The position numbers were made by a program, and so were the translations under genes. This document shows, piece by piece, positions 24,428 to 33,324 of a stretch of DNA of 35,645 nt. Under the pieces are notes generated by a model that was not told the DNA's origin, did not search any database, and saw only the letters and a program-made list of their open reading frames with translations. Positions within the stretch are counted from its first letter, which is position 1. Every line of letters begins with the position of its first letter. The DNA is from Lachnospiraceae bacterium. GTDB taxonomy: Bacteria; Bacillota; Clostridia; Lachnospirales; Lachnospiraceae. The stretch lies in assembly GCA_014804365.1 (NCBI GenBank), contig JAAUZX010000091.1:1-35645 (forward strand), given 5' to 3'.

Positions 24428-26899
24428 TTATTCCATCCAGACCCAGTCAAGATCTTCTAAACCGCACTCCGTAAATCCCGGCATATTGTCGGTTATGACC
24501 TGCACCTCGTCAACATACCTGTATAGATCCTGAAAGTCTTTGCGGAGTTTTGGGTCTTCGTTTGTGTAATCGGCATCCGAATATCTTGTATAAATCAAGG
24601 CATACTCATTGTCTTCTGTTCTGTACACACCCAGTACTTTATGGATGTTCCGCGCGTCCTCTCCCAAAAATCTATATGGATTATCCGCACTGAATGTCAG
24701 ATCCTCCTCGCTGTGACCGATATAAAACAGATGCACTAGCTCTCCACCGCCACCTGCATTTGCGTTATTCTTTTCAGATATGCACAGCGTATTTATTAAA
24801 TCATATTTTTCCAATACGATTTTGTCGTTCCACGCTTCCGGAAGAATCAGCCGTAATCCGTTTGTAAATTGCAGCACATTGGCATCGGTTTCACCGGAGG
24901 AAGGTATCATATTCCAAAAGTCGTTTTTTGTCGTTTCTGCCGCAATGAAAGTATCAACAATCACCGGCAGTCTTGCCCCGGCGCCCTCTAAGGCTTCTTC
25001 CGGGTAACAATAGAATACCGCCCAGACATGGGAGGCTTCCGGTTGTTCGATAAGCCGCACTTTTGTAATGAGATCCCCTACCTGTCCTGTCATCTCGTTT
25101 TCTCTGATCGATTCCACATCAGGGAGCATTCCCTGTGAATTGCCAAGTTCTCTTTTCACCTGCGACATATTCTGATCTGCATAGCAGGTAACCCAGAACC
25201 GGATTCTATCGTTATAAATACTATGCCATATATCAGATCCGTATGGAATCCAGTCGTCATCCGGTACATAGATGGAATAGCCGTTGTCTTTAAACAATGT
25301 CGCCGTCTGTTCCACGGGTTCACCTTCCATAATATACGTAAGTGTCGTAGTATTGCCGTTATCAGACGTGTCTGCTTCACCCAATATGCCCGTCGATTCA
25401 AGCTGATTTTTTAAATCATCTGTAAATACTTCGTCCGGCGGATAACAATCATTTTCAAATAAATATGTGAGGTAAGTAAGATCGTCACCATTCTGTTGAA
25501 AAATCAAAAATCTGCTGTTGGAATAGTCAGGCGTGACCCATCCATCTTCAGTGATGCTCATACCGCCTGCTAACATGACATTTTCGGGCTGTTCGGATAG
25601 TAATTCAAAATTTAACTGATAAATCTGCAAAGTTATACCCTCAAAATCCTTATAAGTGTAACAGTGCGTTAATAACTCGATCCGCCAATTGGCATAACCG
25701 TAATCCGGAAAGTCCGTCTGGGCCCACACAAACCACTCAGCAACCAGCTCTTTTGCTTGATCAAGCACAATTTCCGGTACGTCCACATTTTCCGCTACAA
25801 TTCTTTCTGATATTTTAGTACTCTCCTCTTCTGACACGCTCGTTGAACTGCCGGATTCGGAGACGGAACATCCGATCAATAAACCAAGAATAATGACAAG
25901 AACAAACGTGCAGAGCAGTATGATGAATCCGCTTCTCTTACCTGAACGTCCGAGGATGTTTCTAAACCGTTTCTCCATCACCCGTTTTCCGCCGTAAAAC
26001 TGCGTAGATAAAGGTGTCTTATTCGTGCATTTTTTATGTAATGTAGAAAAAAGCGTTTCCGTATAAGCTTTTCTTGTCGTATAACCAGCATCCAGCATGA
26101 CTCTCTCATCGCATGACAATTCCATATCCACTACGGCTTCTCTCTGCATAAGCCAGATGAACGGATTAAACCAATGGATCGCATTAGCCAGTACAAAAAG
26201 CAGCTTACACCAGACATCATGACGCTTATAATGGATCAACTCGTGTTTTAATATGAAAAACAGCTCTTCGTCGGAATATTCTTCCGCCGGCAGAACAAGA
26301 ACCGGACGGACAAATCCCAACACCATCGGACTGTCCGCCTTAGAATATTCTATTATGGAAATACGCTTTTTAAGCTGTAGTTCAACGGACAATCTGTGTA
26401 GGAGCTCCATGGCCGCTTTATCTTTTCGCGGGATTACTCCATGCCGAACCTGCCGCTTATACGTCATATAAGTGCCAAGATGTATTCCGAGATAGATCAT
26501 ACTACCCACAAGCCATATACATTCCAGAATCATAAGCCGCGTAACACGGGTTGCTGCCCGGTCAGTCTGTGCCAACGGTTCTGTCATTCCGGAAGGCAGC
26601 TCCAACAGGATTCTCTGGTTCGGACGAACTGTCATATTGTTCTGTGGCGGATGCACAGCATCGCGCTCGGACTGCAACGCTCCGGCAGTCAGACTTTGGC
26701 TTAAATTATCGATCCCATTCTGCACGTCTGTCAGATGAAAGGGCATAATTAAGCGCAGTGCAAGTACAATCCACACCCAATATTTCCATTTGGCCGCATA
26801 TCTCCTGTTGATAAAAGGAGCCAGAATCATAAGCAGTATAATAATGACACTTGTTGCCAGAGAGGTGCTTAAGACAGAAAGAAATATACGCTCTACCAT
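24428..26899 (-). CDS. M56 family (BlaR1/MecR1-type) sensor metallopeptidase with a novel extracellular domain
   Basis: 823 residues. The first about 330 form the M56 domain: two membrane helices, a third near 125-145, and the zinc motif HELIHYKRHD (H219, E220, H223) followed by a membrane segment, NPFIWLMQREAVVDMELSCD with the third ligand. A last membrane helix (IILLCTFVLVIILGLLIGCS) leads to an extracellular region of some 470 residues. This has no penicillin-binding SxxK/SxN/KTG pattern I can find; it looks like two or three copies of an alpha/beta domain rich in W, D and Y. In BlaR systems ligand binding outside triggers cleavage of the BlaI repressor inside. The start codon overlaps the blaI stop by one base. 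The ligand is unknown. Confidence 0.85.
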   Translation of the reverse strand: MVERIFLSVLSTSLATSVIIILLMILAPFINRRYAAKWKYWVWIVLALRLIMPFHLTDVQNGIDNLSQSLTAGALQSERDAVHPPQNNMTVRPNQRILLELPSGMTEPLAQTDRAATRVTRLMILECIWLVGSMIYLGIHLGTYMTYKRQVRHGVIPRKDKAAMELLHRLSVELQLKKRISIIEYSKADSPMVLGFVRPVLVLPAEEYSDEELFFILKHELIHYKRHDVWCKLLFVLANAIHWFNPFIWLMQREAVVDMELSCDERVMLDAGYTTRKAYTETLFSTLHKKCTNKTPLSTQFYGGKRVMEKRFRNILGRSGKRSGFIILLCTFVLVIILGLLIGCSVSESGSSTSVSEEESTKISERIVAENVDVPEIVLDQAKELVAEWFVWAQTDFPDYGYANWRIELLTHCYTYKDFEGITLQIYQLNFELLSEQPENVMLAGGMSITEDGWVTPDYSNSRFLIFQQNGDDLTYLTYLFENDCYPPDEVFTDDLKNQLESTGILGEADTSDNGNTTTLTYIMEGEPVEQTATLFKDNGYSIYVPDDDWIPYGSDIWHSIYNDRIRFWVTCYADQNMSQVKRELGNSQGMLPDVESIRENEMTGQVGDLITKVRLIEQPEASHVWAVFYCYPEEALEGAGARLPVIVDTFIAAETTKNDFWNMIPSSGETDANVLQFTNGLRLILPEAWNDKIVLEKYDLINTLCISEKNNANAGGGGELVHLFYIGHSEEDLTFSADNPYRFLGEDARNIHKVLGVYRTEDNEYALIYTRYSDADYTNEDPKLRKDFQDLYRYVDEVQVITDNMPGFTECGLEDLDWVWME

Positions 26900-27300
26900 T
26901 ACTCCGCCTCCTCATGATTCGTAGCTTCCAAAGTATCCAGATATCTTCGAAGCTCCGTAAGATCCGTTTCTTTGATCATCTTACTGCTATATAGCGTAGC
27001 AACCATATTCTGAATGGAATTGTTATACAACTGTTCCAGAAAATGCTTCCCGGCATTGGTCTTGTAATCACGTTCAGAGACAATCTGGCTATATAGATTC
27101 ATACCCGAAGAACGGTCACAGATAATAAAACCTTTGTTGGCAAGTCTTGATAAAGATGTCATTAGCGTCGATAACTGCCATTTCCTGCGTCCCTGCAATT
27201 CTTTAAGAATGTAGTTGGAAGTAACGGGCACCGTACTGTCCCAGATAACCTGCATGATCTCCAGCTCGGCTTCCCCCAGTTTTTTTAATGAACTACACAT
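26899..27300 (-). CDS. BlaI/MecI family repressor
   Basis: 133 residues from ATG 27300, with AAAGGAGT upstream; the longer frame runs through the promoter and is rejected. Winged helix: LGEAELEIMQVIWDS, VTSNYILKELQG, QLSTLMTSLSRLANKGFI, then a C-terminal dimerisation helix region with the cleavage-prone segment. It forms an operon with the M56 sensor and should be destroyed when that sensor fires. The double operator directly upstream overlaps its own promoter. Confidence 0.92.
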   Translation of the reverse strand: MCSSLKKLGEAELEIMQVIWDSTVPVTSNYILKELQGRRKWQLSTLMTSLSRLANKGFIICDRSSGMNLYSQIVSERDYKTNAGKHFLEQLYNNSIQNMVATLYSSKMIKETDLTELRRYLDTLEATNHEEAE

Positions 27301-27317
27301 AAACTGTACTCCTTTTA

Positions 27318-27353
27318 TTATACATTTGTATAATTCATTATACAAATGTATAA
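27318..27353. promoter_or_regulatory. Perfect double operator for the BlaI-type repressor
   Basis: TTATACATTTGTATAA (27318-27333) and its exact reverse complement (27338-27353) around TTCA. Each half is itself a near-palindrome with TACA and TGTA half-sites as in bla/mec operators, so two dimers could bind. Confidence 0.88.
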
Positions 27354-27365
27354 CAGAGCTGTCAA
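27337..27365 (-). promoter_or_regulatory. Consensus promoter of the blaI-M56 operon
   Basis: On the - strand TTGACA (27365-27360), a 17-bp spacer and TATAAT (27342-27337). The spacer and -10 lie inside the right-hand operator half. Confidence 0.9.
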
Positions 27366-27427
27366 TCCTTTGGGCAAAAATAACCGCATCATCTCTACCT
27401 GCATTTCTATGCTGCCGAAAACAGATT

Positions 27428-27889
27428 CTAATATAAAGAATCATCCATATTGCTTATAATTAACTTCATACCGATTTCATTCCCCACTATTTCACCAGTT
27501 TCACAGAATCCGATAGATGCATAAAGATCTCTTGCAATACGATTTGTCGCATAATATGCTGTATAAACTTCTTTTACTTTAAAACGTTTAACTAGATAAT
27601 CGATACCAAGCTTTAAGGCCTTTTTGCCATATCCTTTATTCTGATACTTTTCATCAATCAAAAATTTCCATAAAGTATAATATCCCTTGACCTCATAATA
27701 TCCCAGCATAATAAATCCAACCATTGTGTTATTTGCATAAATAGCAAAGGGAAAAGCAGTATCATAGTATACCCACGCCTGTGCCAACGAATGAACAGTT
27801 GATGAAACAAAGCTTTTCTGATTATCAGCAATATTCAAATTAAGACATTCTTCATAATTTTCTTTTTTTATTTCTCTTAACTCAACCAT
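27428..27889 (-). CDS. GNAT family N-acetyltransferase (polyamine acetyltransferase-like)
   Basis: 153 residues with a GNAT fold: VELREIKKENYEECLNLNI at the start, FAIYANNTMVGFIMLGYY, then WKFLIDEKYQNKGYGKKALK with the acetyl-CoA pyrophosphate loop, and RDLYASIGFCETGEIVGNE. The pattern resembles the spermidine/diamine acetyltransferases BltD and SpeG, but the substrate is inferred. It ends just upstream of the blaI promoter and is a single gene. Confidence 0.8.
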   Translation of the reverse strand: MVELREIKKENYEECLNLNIADNQKSFVSSTVHSLAQAWVYYDTAFPFAIYANNTMVGFIMLGYYEVKGYYTLWKFLIDEKYQNKGYGKKALKLGIDYLVKRFKVKEVYTAYYATNRIARDLYASIGFCETGEIVGNEIGMKLIISNMDDSLY

Positions 27890-28014
27890 TAAATTCCATC
27901 CTCAATATAAGACATATTTACAGTTCATCTATTCGCTTCATTGAACTCCGTGCAGTAAGCCTCTCACATTATACCCCTCTTTCATATAAAACGCAATTTG
28001 TGCCATCTCTGCTC

Positions 28015-28047
28015 AAAAAAAGACACATCTGCAAATAAACAGATGTG
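28015..28047 (-). terminator. Intrinsic terminator of the cstA transcript
   Basis: CACATCTG (28024-28031) and CAGATGTG (28040-28047) form the stem. Read on the - strand the hairpin is followed by TC and seven T (28021-28015), 28 bases after the cstA stop. Confidence 0.9.
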
Positions 28048-28074
28048 CCCTTCTCAAAATATCAATTCAATCAA

Positions 28075-29727
28075 CTATGCTTCTTTGCCCCACAGCACCT
28101 TGCCGCCATCAATCAAAAGGATGACAGCCAGAATCACGATCGGGACAATGATAACGTCCTGTAATACGTTTGTGAAGATCGCTGTTCCGTCTAATCCGCC
28201 GCCCATCAGTGCAACAAGATTGTTCTTAAAGGAGAAGAACAGGGATACCAGTGTCGCACAAGACATGAAGATGATCGGGATATACAGCATCTTGTTGTTT
28301 CTCTTCTGCTTCTTTAAGTAAGTGCCGACAGCAAGAAATGCAGGAACCGCAACTAACTGGTTACATGCACCGAACAGAGGCCATACTTTCTGATAGCCTG
28401 CCAGACACAGCGCAAAGCCACAGATCGCGGTGATAACTGTTGCCACATACATATTGTCCAGTTTCAGCTTCTTGCCGACCTCTGTACCTGCAAACAGTTC
28501 CTGGAACATGAAACGTCCAAGTCTTGTACCGGTATCTAAGGATGTCAGACAGAAACAGGATACTGCCAGAGAGATAATGGTATAAGTAGCGCTTACCGCT
28601 CCATCCGGAAAACCAACCGTAGCAAAAAAACCGGAAATAGCCGTTGCAAATACTACCGTAGGTGAACCATAACCTGCTGCGGCAAACTGTCCATCTGTTG
28701 TCAGTGTAGCAACTGCAATCAAGGAAATAACTGCCAGAACACACTCGATCAACATGGAGCCGTAACCAACCAGCAGAGCATCTTTCTCATTATCCAGCTG
28801 CTTGGATGTGGTACCCGAACCAATCAGTGAATGGAAACCGGAAATAGCACCGCATGCAATGGTAATGAACAATGTCGGGAACAGATAGTTAGCTCCTACA
28901 TGGAATCCGATAAAAGCCGGAACCTCGATTGCAGGATGTGCCGCAAAGATACCGATCACAGCGGCAATCATCATGAAGTAAAGCAGGAAAGAGCTCAAAT
29001 AATCTCTGGGCTGTAGCAGAATCCACACCGGAGTCACGGATGCGATCATGATATAAACAAATACAAATCCAAGCCAGAAGTTCTTAGAAAGAACGATCGG
29101 GAACGCCAGACCGATTGCTACACATGCCGCAAGCAGAATAACACCGATCACGGATGCTACTGCCATCGGGGCATTCTTCCTATACACGAAGAAGCCAAAT
29201 ACAATCGCAAGCGGAATGAACAGTATGGAAGCTGTTGCAACGGAACCGTTTGCGTCGCTGCCCGTAAAGGAGTTCGCAACAATATCTGCAAAAGCAGCGA
29301 TTACAAGAAGTAATACGAGCCATGCAAATACGGTGAAAAGAACTCTGCTCTTATGACCGATGTTCTCCTCGATAACCTCGCCGAGAGACTTACCCTCGTG
29401 ACGGATGGATACGAAGATAGAACCAAAGTCCTGAACGGCTCCGAAGAAGATACCGCCGATCACGATCCATAAGAAACACGGAAGCCATCCGAAGAATGCT
29501 GCCTGAATCGGTCCATTGACCGGGCCGGCACCGGCAATAGATGAAAAGTGATGTCCCATCAGAACCGGAGTCTTGGCAGGACAATAATCAACACCGTCTT
29601 CTAACTCATGTGCCGGTGTTTTGCGACTAGGGTCGATTCCCCATGTCTTGGCTAAGTATCTGCCGTATGTAAGATAAGCTACTACGAAGATTATGATAGC
29701 CAACAAAATTAATACTACTGAGTTCAC
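28075..29727 (-). CDS. cstA: CstA family peptide/pyruvate transporter
   Basis: 550 residues, shorter than the roughly 700 of E. coli CstA, as in many Firmicutes. About fifteen membrane segments. Signature stretches include YGRYLAKTWGIDPSRKTPAH, LMGHHFSSIAGAGPVNGPIQ, VQDFGSIFVSIRHEGKSLGE and SGFHSLIGSGTTSKQLDNE. CstA proteins import peptides or pyruvate during carbon starvation. The start is GTG 29727: AGGAGGG is six bases upstream and the next residues match the family. A gene of unknown function lies 66 bases upstream on the same strand. Confidence 0.92.
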   Translation of the reverse strand: MNSVVLILLAIIIFVVAYLTYGRYLAKTWGIDPSRKTPAHELEDGVDYCPAKTPVLMGHHFSSIAGAGPVNGPIQAAFFGWLPCFLWIVIGGIFFGAVQDFGSIFVSIRHEGKSLGEVIEENIGHKSRVLFTVFAWLVLLLVIAAFADIVANSFTGSDANGSVATASILFIPLAIVFGFFVYRKNAPMAVASVIGVILLAACVAIGLAFPIVLSKNFWLGFVFVYIMIASVTPVWILLQPRDYLSSFLLYFMMIAAVIGIFAAHPAIEVPAFIGFHVGANYLFPTLFITIACGAISGFHSLIGSGTTSKQLDNEKDALLVGYGSMLIECVLAVISLIAVATLTTDGQFAAAGYGSPTVVFATAISGFFATVGFPDGAVSATYTIISLAVSCFCLTSLDTGTRLGRFMFQELFAGTEVGKKLKLDNMYVATVITAICGFALCLAGYQKVWPLFGACNQLVAVPAFLAVGTYLKKQKRNNKMLYIPIIFMSCATLVSLFFSFKNNLVALMGGGLDGTAIFTNVLQDVIIVPIVILAVILLIDGGKVLWGKEA

Positions 29728-29793
29728 ACTAATCCCTCCTAATTTGATATATTTCTTTAGTGCCTGTTCTTATATGAAATAGATTGCTCTATT

Positions 29794-30327
29794 CTATAAG
29801 CAAATGTCTTTGAAGTTATCCTGAAACAACTTCGCTGATTTACGCCCCACATAGTTGGTGTAGACTTTCTTGTCTTCCATAGTTGCACAGATGATATGTG
29901 CCTGGGAGAATCCGCGGATATTGAACTTGTAACTCTTTTCATATTTAAAGTGCTTAAGGGCTTTTTGCATCTCTTTCGATAAAGGCTGTTCGGAGATCAG
30001 ACTGATCGTCATATAACTATACATATGCCCCTCAGCCGGCATCTCTTCCCCTTTACGCACAAGAACCGGTTCCATATAATCCTTTACGATGGAATACGCC
30101 TCATCGATTAAAGTCTGATCTACACTTCCCGTTTCAATAAAAAGAATATGTTCATAGCTGTCGGCGGACCACATATTTGCTTCCCGCACAAGGATGTATT
30201 TCTCTATATGTGAAAAAAAGTACCCATATGCAGGGTACTCTTTACCATGAATGACGTATGGCTGATAGATATCAAATGTACCCGAGTATTTGCGTAACAG
30301 TTGATCCAGATAATCAGCAGTTCTCAT
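29794..30327 (-). CDS. Conserved-looking soluble protein upstream of cstA, function unknown
   Basis: 177 residues from ATG 30327 (AAAGGGG upstream; a longer frame adds 20 unlikely residues). Not recognised as a named family. It is soluble, with alternating helix and strand patterns, is rich in Tyr and Lys, and contains KEYPAYGYFFSHIEKYILV, ILFIETGSVDQTLIDEAYSI and TNYVGRKSAKLFQDNFKD. Same strand and close spacing suggest co-expression with cstA, so it might be an accessory or regulatory factor; this is inference. Confidence 0.7.
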   Translation of the reverse strand: MRTADYLDQLLRKYSGTFDIYQPYVIHGKEYPAYGYFFSHIEKYILVREANMWSADSYEHILFIETGSVDQTLIDEAYSIVKDYMEPVLVRKGEEMPAEGHMYSYMTISLISEQPLSKEMQKALKHFKYEKSYKFNIRGFSQAHIICATMEDKKVYTNYVGRKSAKLFQDNFKDICL

Positions 30328-30387
30328 TCTAATACCCCTTTGTATTATGCGCTTGATCATATATAGTGGTAATCGAACAAATATCAC

Positions 30388-30596
30388 TTTTGCAAGATTC
30401 TTCTATTACACACTAATAAAAATTTATCACAAATGTATAAAAAAGACAATGTTTTTTATACAGAATGTTTAGAAATCCTTTAGAATTTCTTTAGAAAAGC
30501 TGTATACGCACAAGCAAAAAATATACATTTAATACTGCAAATTTATGCATATATTTCTATTTTCCATGAAATATAGAACCGGATATCAGAATCTTC
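30388..30596. other. AT-rich intergenic region with a perfect palindrome
   Basis: TGTATAAAAAA (30434-30444) and TTTTTTATACA (30452-30462) form an 11-bp perfect stem with a 7-base loop. A second hairpin, AGAAAT/ATTTCT, lies next to it. Lying after the rluD stop on the - strand, the first could end that transcript in either direction, or act as an operator for the next gene. Confidence 0.5.
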
Positions 30597-31505
30597 TTAC
30601 AAAATATGCAGTAAGCGTTCAAAATATTCCGGTAGCGGAGCGGTCACTTCCGTATATTCGCCGGTAGATGGATGTATGAAGCCGATCACCATGGCATGAA
30701 GTGTCTGCCCTTCCGTATGATAGGCTGATTTACGACTGCCATACACTTCATCACCCAGAAGCGGATACCCGATGCTAGCCATGTGAACTCTGATCTGATG
30801 CGTCCGTCCCGTTTCCAACTGACATTCTATATAAGTATACCCTTTAAATCTTTGCAGTACCTTGTAATGTGTCACCGCAGGTTTCCCGTTTATTTCATTG
30901 ACAGCCATCCGCTTTCGCTCTTTCGGATCTCTGCCGATAGACGCCCTAACGGTGCCCTCGTCGGAAGCAATAACGCCACATACGATTGCCCGATATTTGC
31001 GTGTAATACTGTGCTCCTTTAATTGCTCCGCAATAACATTGTGCGCATGGTCATTCTTACATATAATCAGAGACCCTGTTGTATCCCGATCGATCCGATG
31101 TACGATTCCCGGGCGTAGCACTCCGTTTATTCCGGAGAGATTCCCTTTACAATGGTACATGACTGCATTGACAAGCGTTCCGCTGTAGTGTCCGGGCGCA
31201 GGGTGTACCACCATTCCCTTCGGCTTGTTGACGACCAGTACATCCGCATCCTCATATAAAATATTCAAAGGTATATTTTCGGCTGCAATATCCGGTTCTA
31301 CAGCTTCCGGAATATGAAAAAGAATCTCATCATCCACCCGAAGCCGATAACTTGCTTTCTGCGGTTTACCGTTTACCAGAAGGTCATCGCTTTTGATGCA
31401 CTTCTGGATATAAGAACGGGAAAGGTCAGGCAGCACACTGCTAATCCATTTATCCAGCCGCTCATCGTCCTCTCCCAGTCCAATCTGATAAGTAAATTGT
31501 TCCAT
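30597..31505 (-). CDS. rluD: RluD-type 23S rRNA pseudouridine synthase
   Basis: 302 residues. An S4 RNA-binding domain (about 15-75: RLDKWISSVLPDLSRSYIQK) precedes the RluA/RluD catalytic domain, with D139 in HRIDRDTTGS as nucleophile, KPKGMVVHPAPGH, and the closing GRTHQIRVHMA and LLGDEVYG motifs. It isomerises uridines in 23S rRNA. The gene sits in the usual place downstream of lspA, but REP-like palindromes separate the two. Confidence 0.93.
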   Translation of the reverse strand: MEQFTYQIGLGEDDERLDKWISSVLPDLSRSYIQKCIKSDDLLVNGKPQKASYRLRVDDEILFHIPEAVEPDIAAENIPLNILYEDADVLVVNKPKGMVVHPAPGHYSGTLVNAVMYHCKGNLSGINGVLRPGIVHRIDRDTTGSLIICKNDHAHNVIAEQLKEHSITRKYRAIVCGVIASDEGTVRASIGRDPKERKRMAVNEINGKPAVTHYKVLQRFKGYTYIECQLETGRTHQIRVHMASIGYPLLGDEVYGSRKSAYHTEGQTLHAMVIGFIHPSTGEYTEVTAPLPEYFERLLHIL

Positions 31506-31526
31506 AAAATATTCATTCCTAAAATC

Positions 31527-31612
31527 CGAGTTTGCGAAGCAAATTCCGCAAAGTAAATCGTACCGCTTATTCGAGTTTGCGAAGCAAATCTCGCAATCGA
31601 ACTTGTTCGATT
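31527..31612 (-). repeat. REP-like palindromes between lspA and rluD
   Basis: CGAGTTTGCGAAGCAAAT occurs at 31527 and 31572. The second copy continues CTCGCAAT (31572-31597) and is the exact reverse complement of 12881-12906; the first differs by two bases out of 23. A further hairpin, AATCGAAC/GTTCGATT (31595-31612), follows. Both loci thus pair the conserved hairpin with a variable one. Confidence 0.8.
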
Positions 31613-31635
31613 TGTTAATTTCGAAGGAATTTACT

Positions 31636-32163
31636 TCACTTCACCTCTCGATAACGTTTCTGTTTAAAGCTGATAAAACTTAAGTCGTTTTCCTTATACA
31701 CAAACAGCAATAGAAATACAAGCACTACGGTGGAAACCGTTACATAGATATCTGCTACATTAAAGATTGGAAAATTGATCAATACAAAATAAATAAAGTC
31801 TACCACATAGTCGAAACGGATCCGATCGATCATATTACCGATCGCGCCGGCAGCAATCAAACTGAGCAAAAGATGCAATATCCCATATTTTTTTCGATCA
31901 GGCACTTTAAAGAGTACATAACCGATAACGCTGAGTGTCACGACTGCCACGAAGATAAAAAACGCTTTCTGATTCTGCAGCATGCCGAAAGCTGCCCCTT
32001 TGTTCTCGAGATAGTTCAACTCCAGAACGCCGTTTATGATATTATATGCCGGTTTATCTTTTAAATGGATCACGGCAAGATATTTCGTGTACTGATCCAG
32101 AGCAATTAATGCGCAAATTCCCAGCAGATCTAAGAACAATAACAGTTTCTTCTTCAGGCTCAT
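31636..32163 (-). CDS. lspA: Lipoprotein signal peptidase II
   Basis: 175 residues with four membrane segments. The catalytic aspartates are D113 in GNMIDRIRF and D138 in FNVADIYV; NKGAAFGM is also typical. It cuts the signal peptide of lipid-modified prolipoproteins. The start overlaps the aroB stop by four bases (ATGA), a coupling not typical for this pair. The C-terminus ends in a basic tail. Confidence 0.95.
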   Translation of the reverse strand: MSLKKKLLLFLDLLGICALIALDQYTKYLAVIHLKDKPAYNIINGVLELNYLENKGAAFGMLQNQKAFFIFVAVVTLSVIGYVLFKVPDRKKYGILHLLLSLIAAGAIGNMIDRIRFDYVVDFIYFVLINFPIFNVADIYVTVSTVVLVFLLLFVYKENDLSFISFKQKRYREVK

Positions 32164-33269
32164 TCTTTTGCATCCTCATCACTAAAATATATTTCGCGGA
32201 TCGCTTCCAAGATTTCCTCATCGGTAATGGTCTTGTCAATTACAGCTTTGCCGACTTTCTTAAGCAACACAAATTTGATCTGTCCGCCATCCATCTTCTT
32301 ATCGGATTTCGTCAGCCGCAGAATTTCTTCTGGGTCAATGGAATCGATGCTGATCGGGAGATTAAAAGGAACAAACATATCCCGCACTTCATAATATTCC
32401 TCCATGGACAGCCAATTATGTTTCCATGAGATGTATGCGGCGGCAACCATACCGAGCGCAATGCATTCTCCGTGCACCATCTCAAAATGCATTGCCTTTT
32501 CAATAGCATGCCCGATCGTGTGACCGAAATTCAAAAGCGCACGATCTCCCTGTTCCTTCGGGTCTTTCTCCACCACAAGTTTCTTGATCATGCAGCTTCT
32601 CATGACCATTTCCTCAAGCACCTCAAGTTCACGATCATGGATTCCGTACATATTATCAAGCAGCCATTCATAGAACATGGCATCTTTAATAAGACCATGT
32701 TTCATGACTTCGGCAAATCCGGCATAAAACTGTCTGTCGTCCAGTTCTTTGAGGACTGCGATATTCATATAGACCAGCTTCGGCATGTAGAAGGCACCCA
32801 CCATATTCTTGTATCCATCGAAATCTACGCCTGTCTTGCCCCCAATACTGCTGTCTGACTGGGCGATCAGGGTAGTCGGAATCTGAATAAAATCTACTCC
32901 GCGAAGATATGTAGCCGCCGTATAGCCGGTAACATCTCCCACAACACCGCCGCCTAAGGCAATTAGCAGATCCTTACGGTCAAACTTTGCCTCGATCAGG
33001 GCCTTATAGATCTCCTTGACCGTATCTAAAGTCTTGTTGGATTCCCCTGCCGGAAATGCATGAAGCATTACTTCTTTGCAGTGGCCTTTCAGCAGATCGC
33101 ACACCGCATTTCCGAACAACCGCTCCGTGTTGGAATCCGTAATAACCGCTACCTTCCGGTTTTCCGAATCAAATGCCTGCAGTTCATCGGGAAGTAAATC
33201 GAAACTGTCAGTAAAAACGATGTCATAGCAGGGTTTTTTCTCATAATTGATTGTCATTCTGTTCGCCAT
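32160..33269 (-). CDS. aroB: 3-dehydroquinate synthase
   Basis: 369 residues. The NAD-binding GGGVVGDVTGYTAATYLRGV and the active-site region TLIAQSDSSIGGKTGVD are clear. NFGHTIGHAIE and HGECIALGM provide metal ligands. It closes DAHP to 3-dehydroquinate in the shikimate pathway. GGAGG is just upstream of ATG 33269, immediately after a terminator-like hairpin that separates it from sepF. Unlike most aro genes it is placed inside a division/lipoprotein cluster. Confidence 0.95.
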   Translation of the reverse strand: MANRMTINYEKKPCYDIVFTDSFDLLPDELQAFDSENRKVAVITDSNTERLFGNAVCDLLKGHCKEVMLHAFPAGESNKTLDTVKEIYKALIEAKFDRKDLLIALGGGVVGDVTGYTAATYLRGVDFIQIPTTLIAQSDSSIGGKTGVDFDGYKNMVGAFYMPKLVYMNIAVLKELDDRQFYAGFAEVMKHGLIKDAMFYEWLLDNMYGIHDRELEVLEEMVMRSCMIKKLVVEKDPKEQGDRALLNFGHTIGHAIEKAMHFEMVHGECIALGMVAAAYISWKHNWLSMEEYYEVRDMFVPFNLPISIDSIDPEEILRLTKSDKKMDGGQIKFVLLKKVGKAVIDKTITDEEILEAIREIYFSDEDAKE

Positions 33270-33281
33270 AATTTCCTCCGT

Positions 33282-33312
33282 AAAAAACTTCCTGACCGTA
33301 CAGTCAGGAAGT
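33282..33312 (-). terminator. Terminator or attenuator between sepF and aroB
   Basis: ACTTCCTGAC and GTCAGGAAGT form a perfect 10-bp stem with a 6-base loop. On the - strand the hairpin ends in a run of six T (33287-33282), only 13 bases after the sepF stop and a few bases before the aroB ribosome site. Confidence 0.85.
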
Positions 33313-33324
33313 CGTTTTGCTTAC

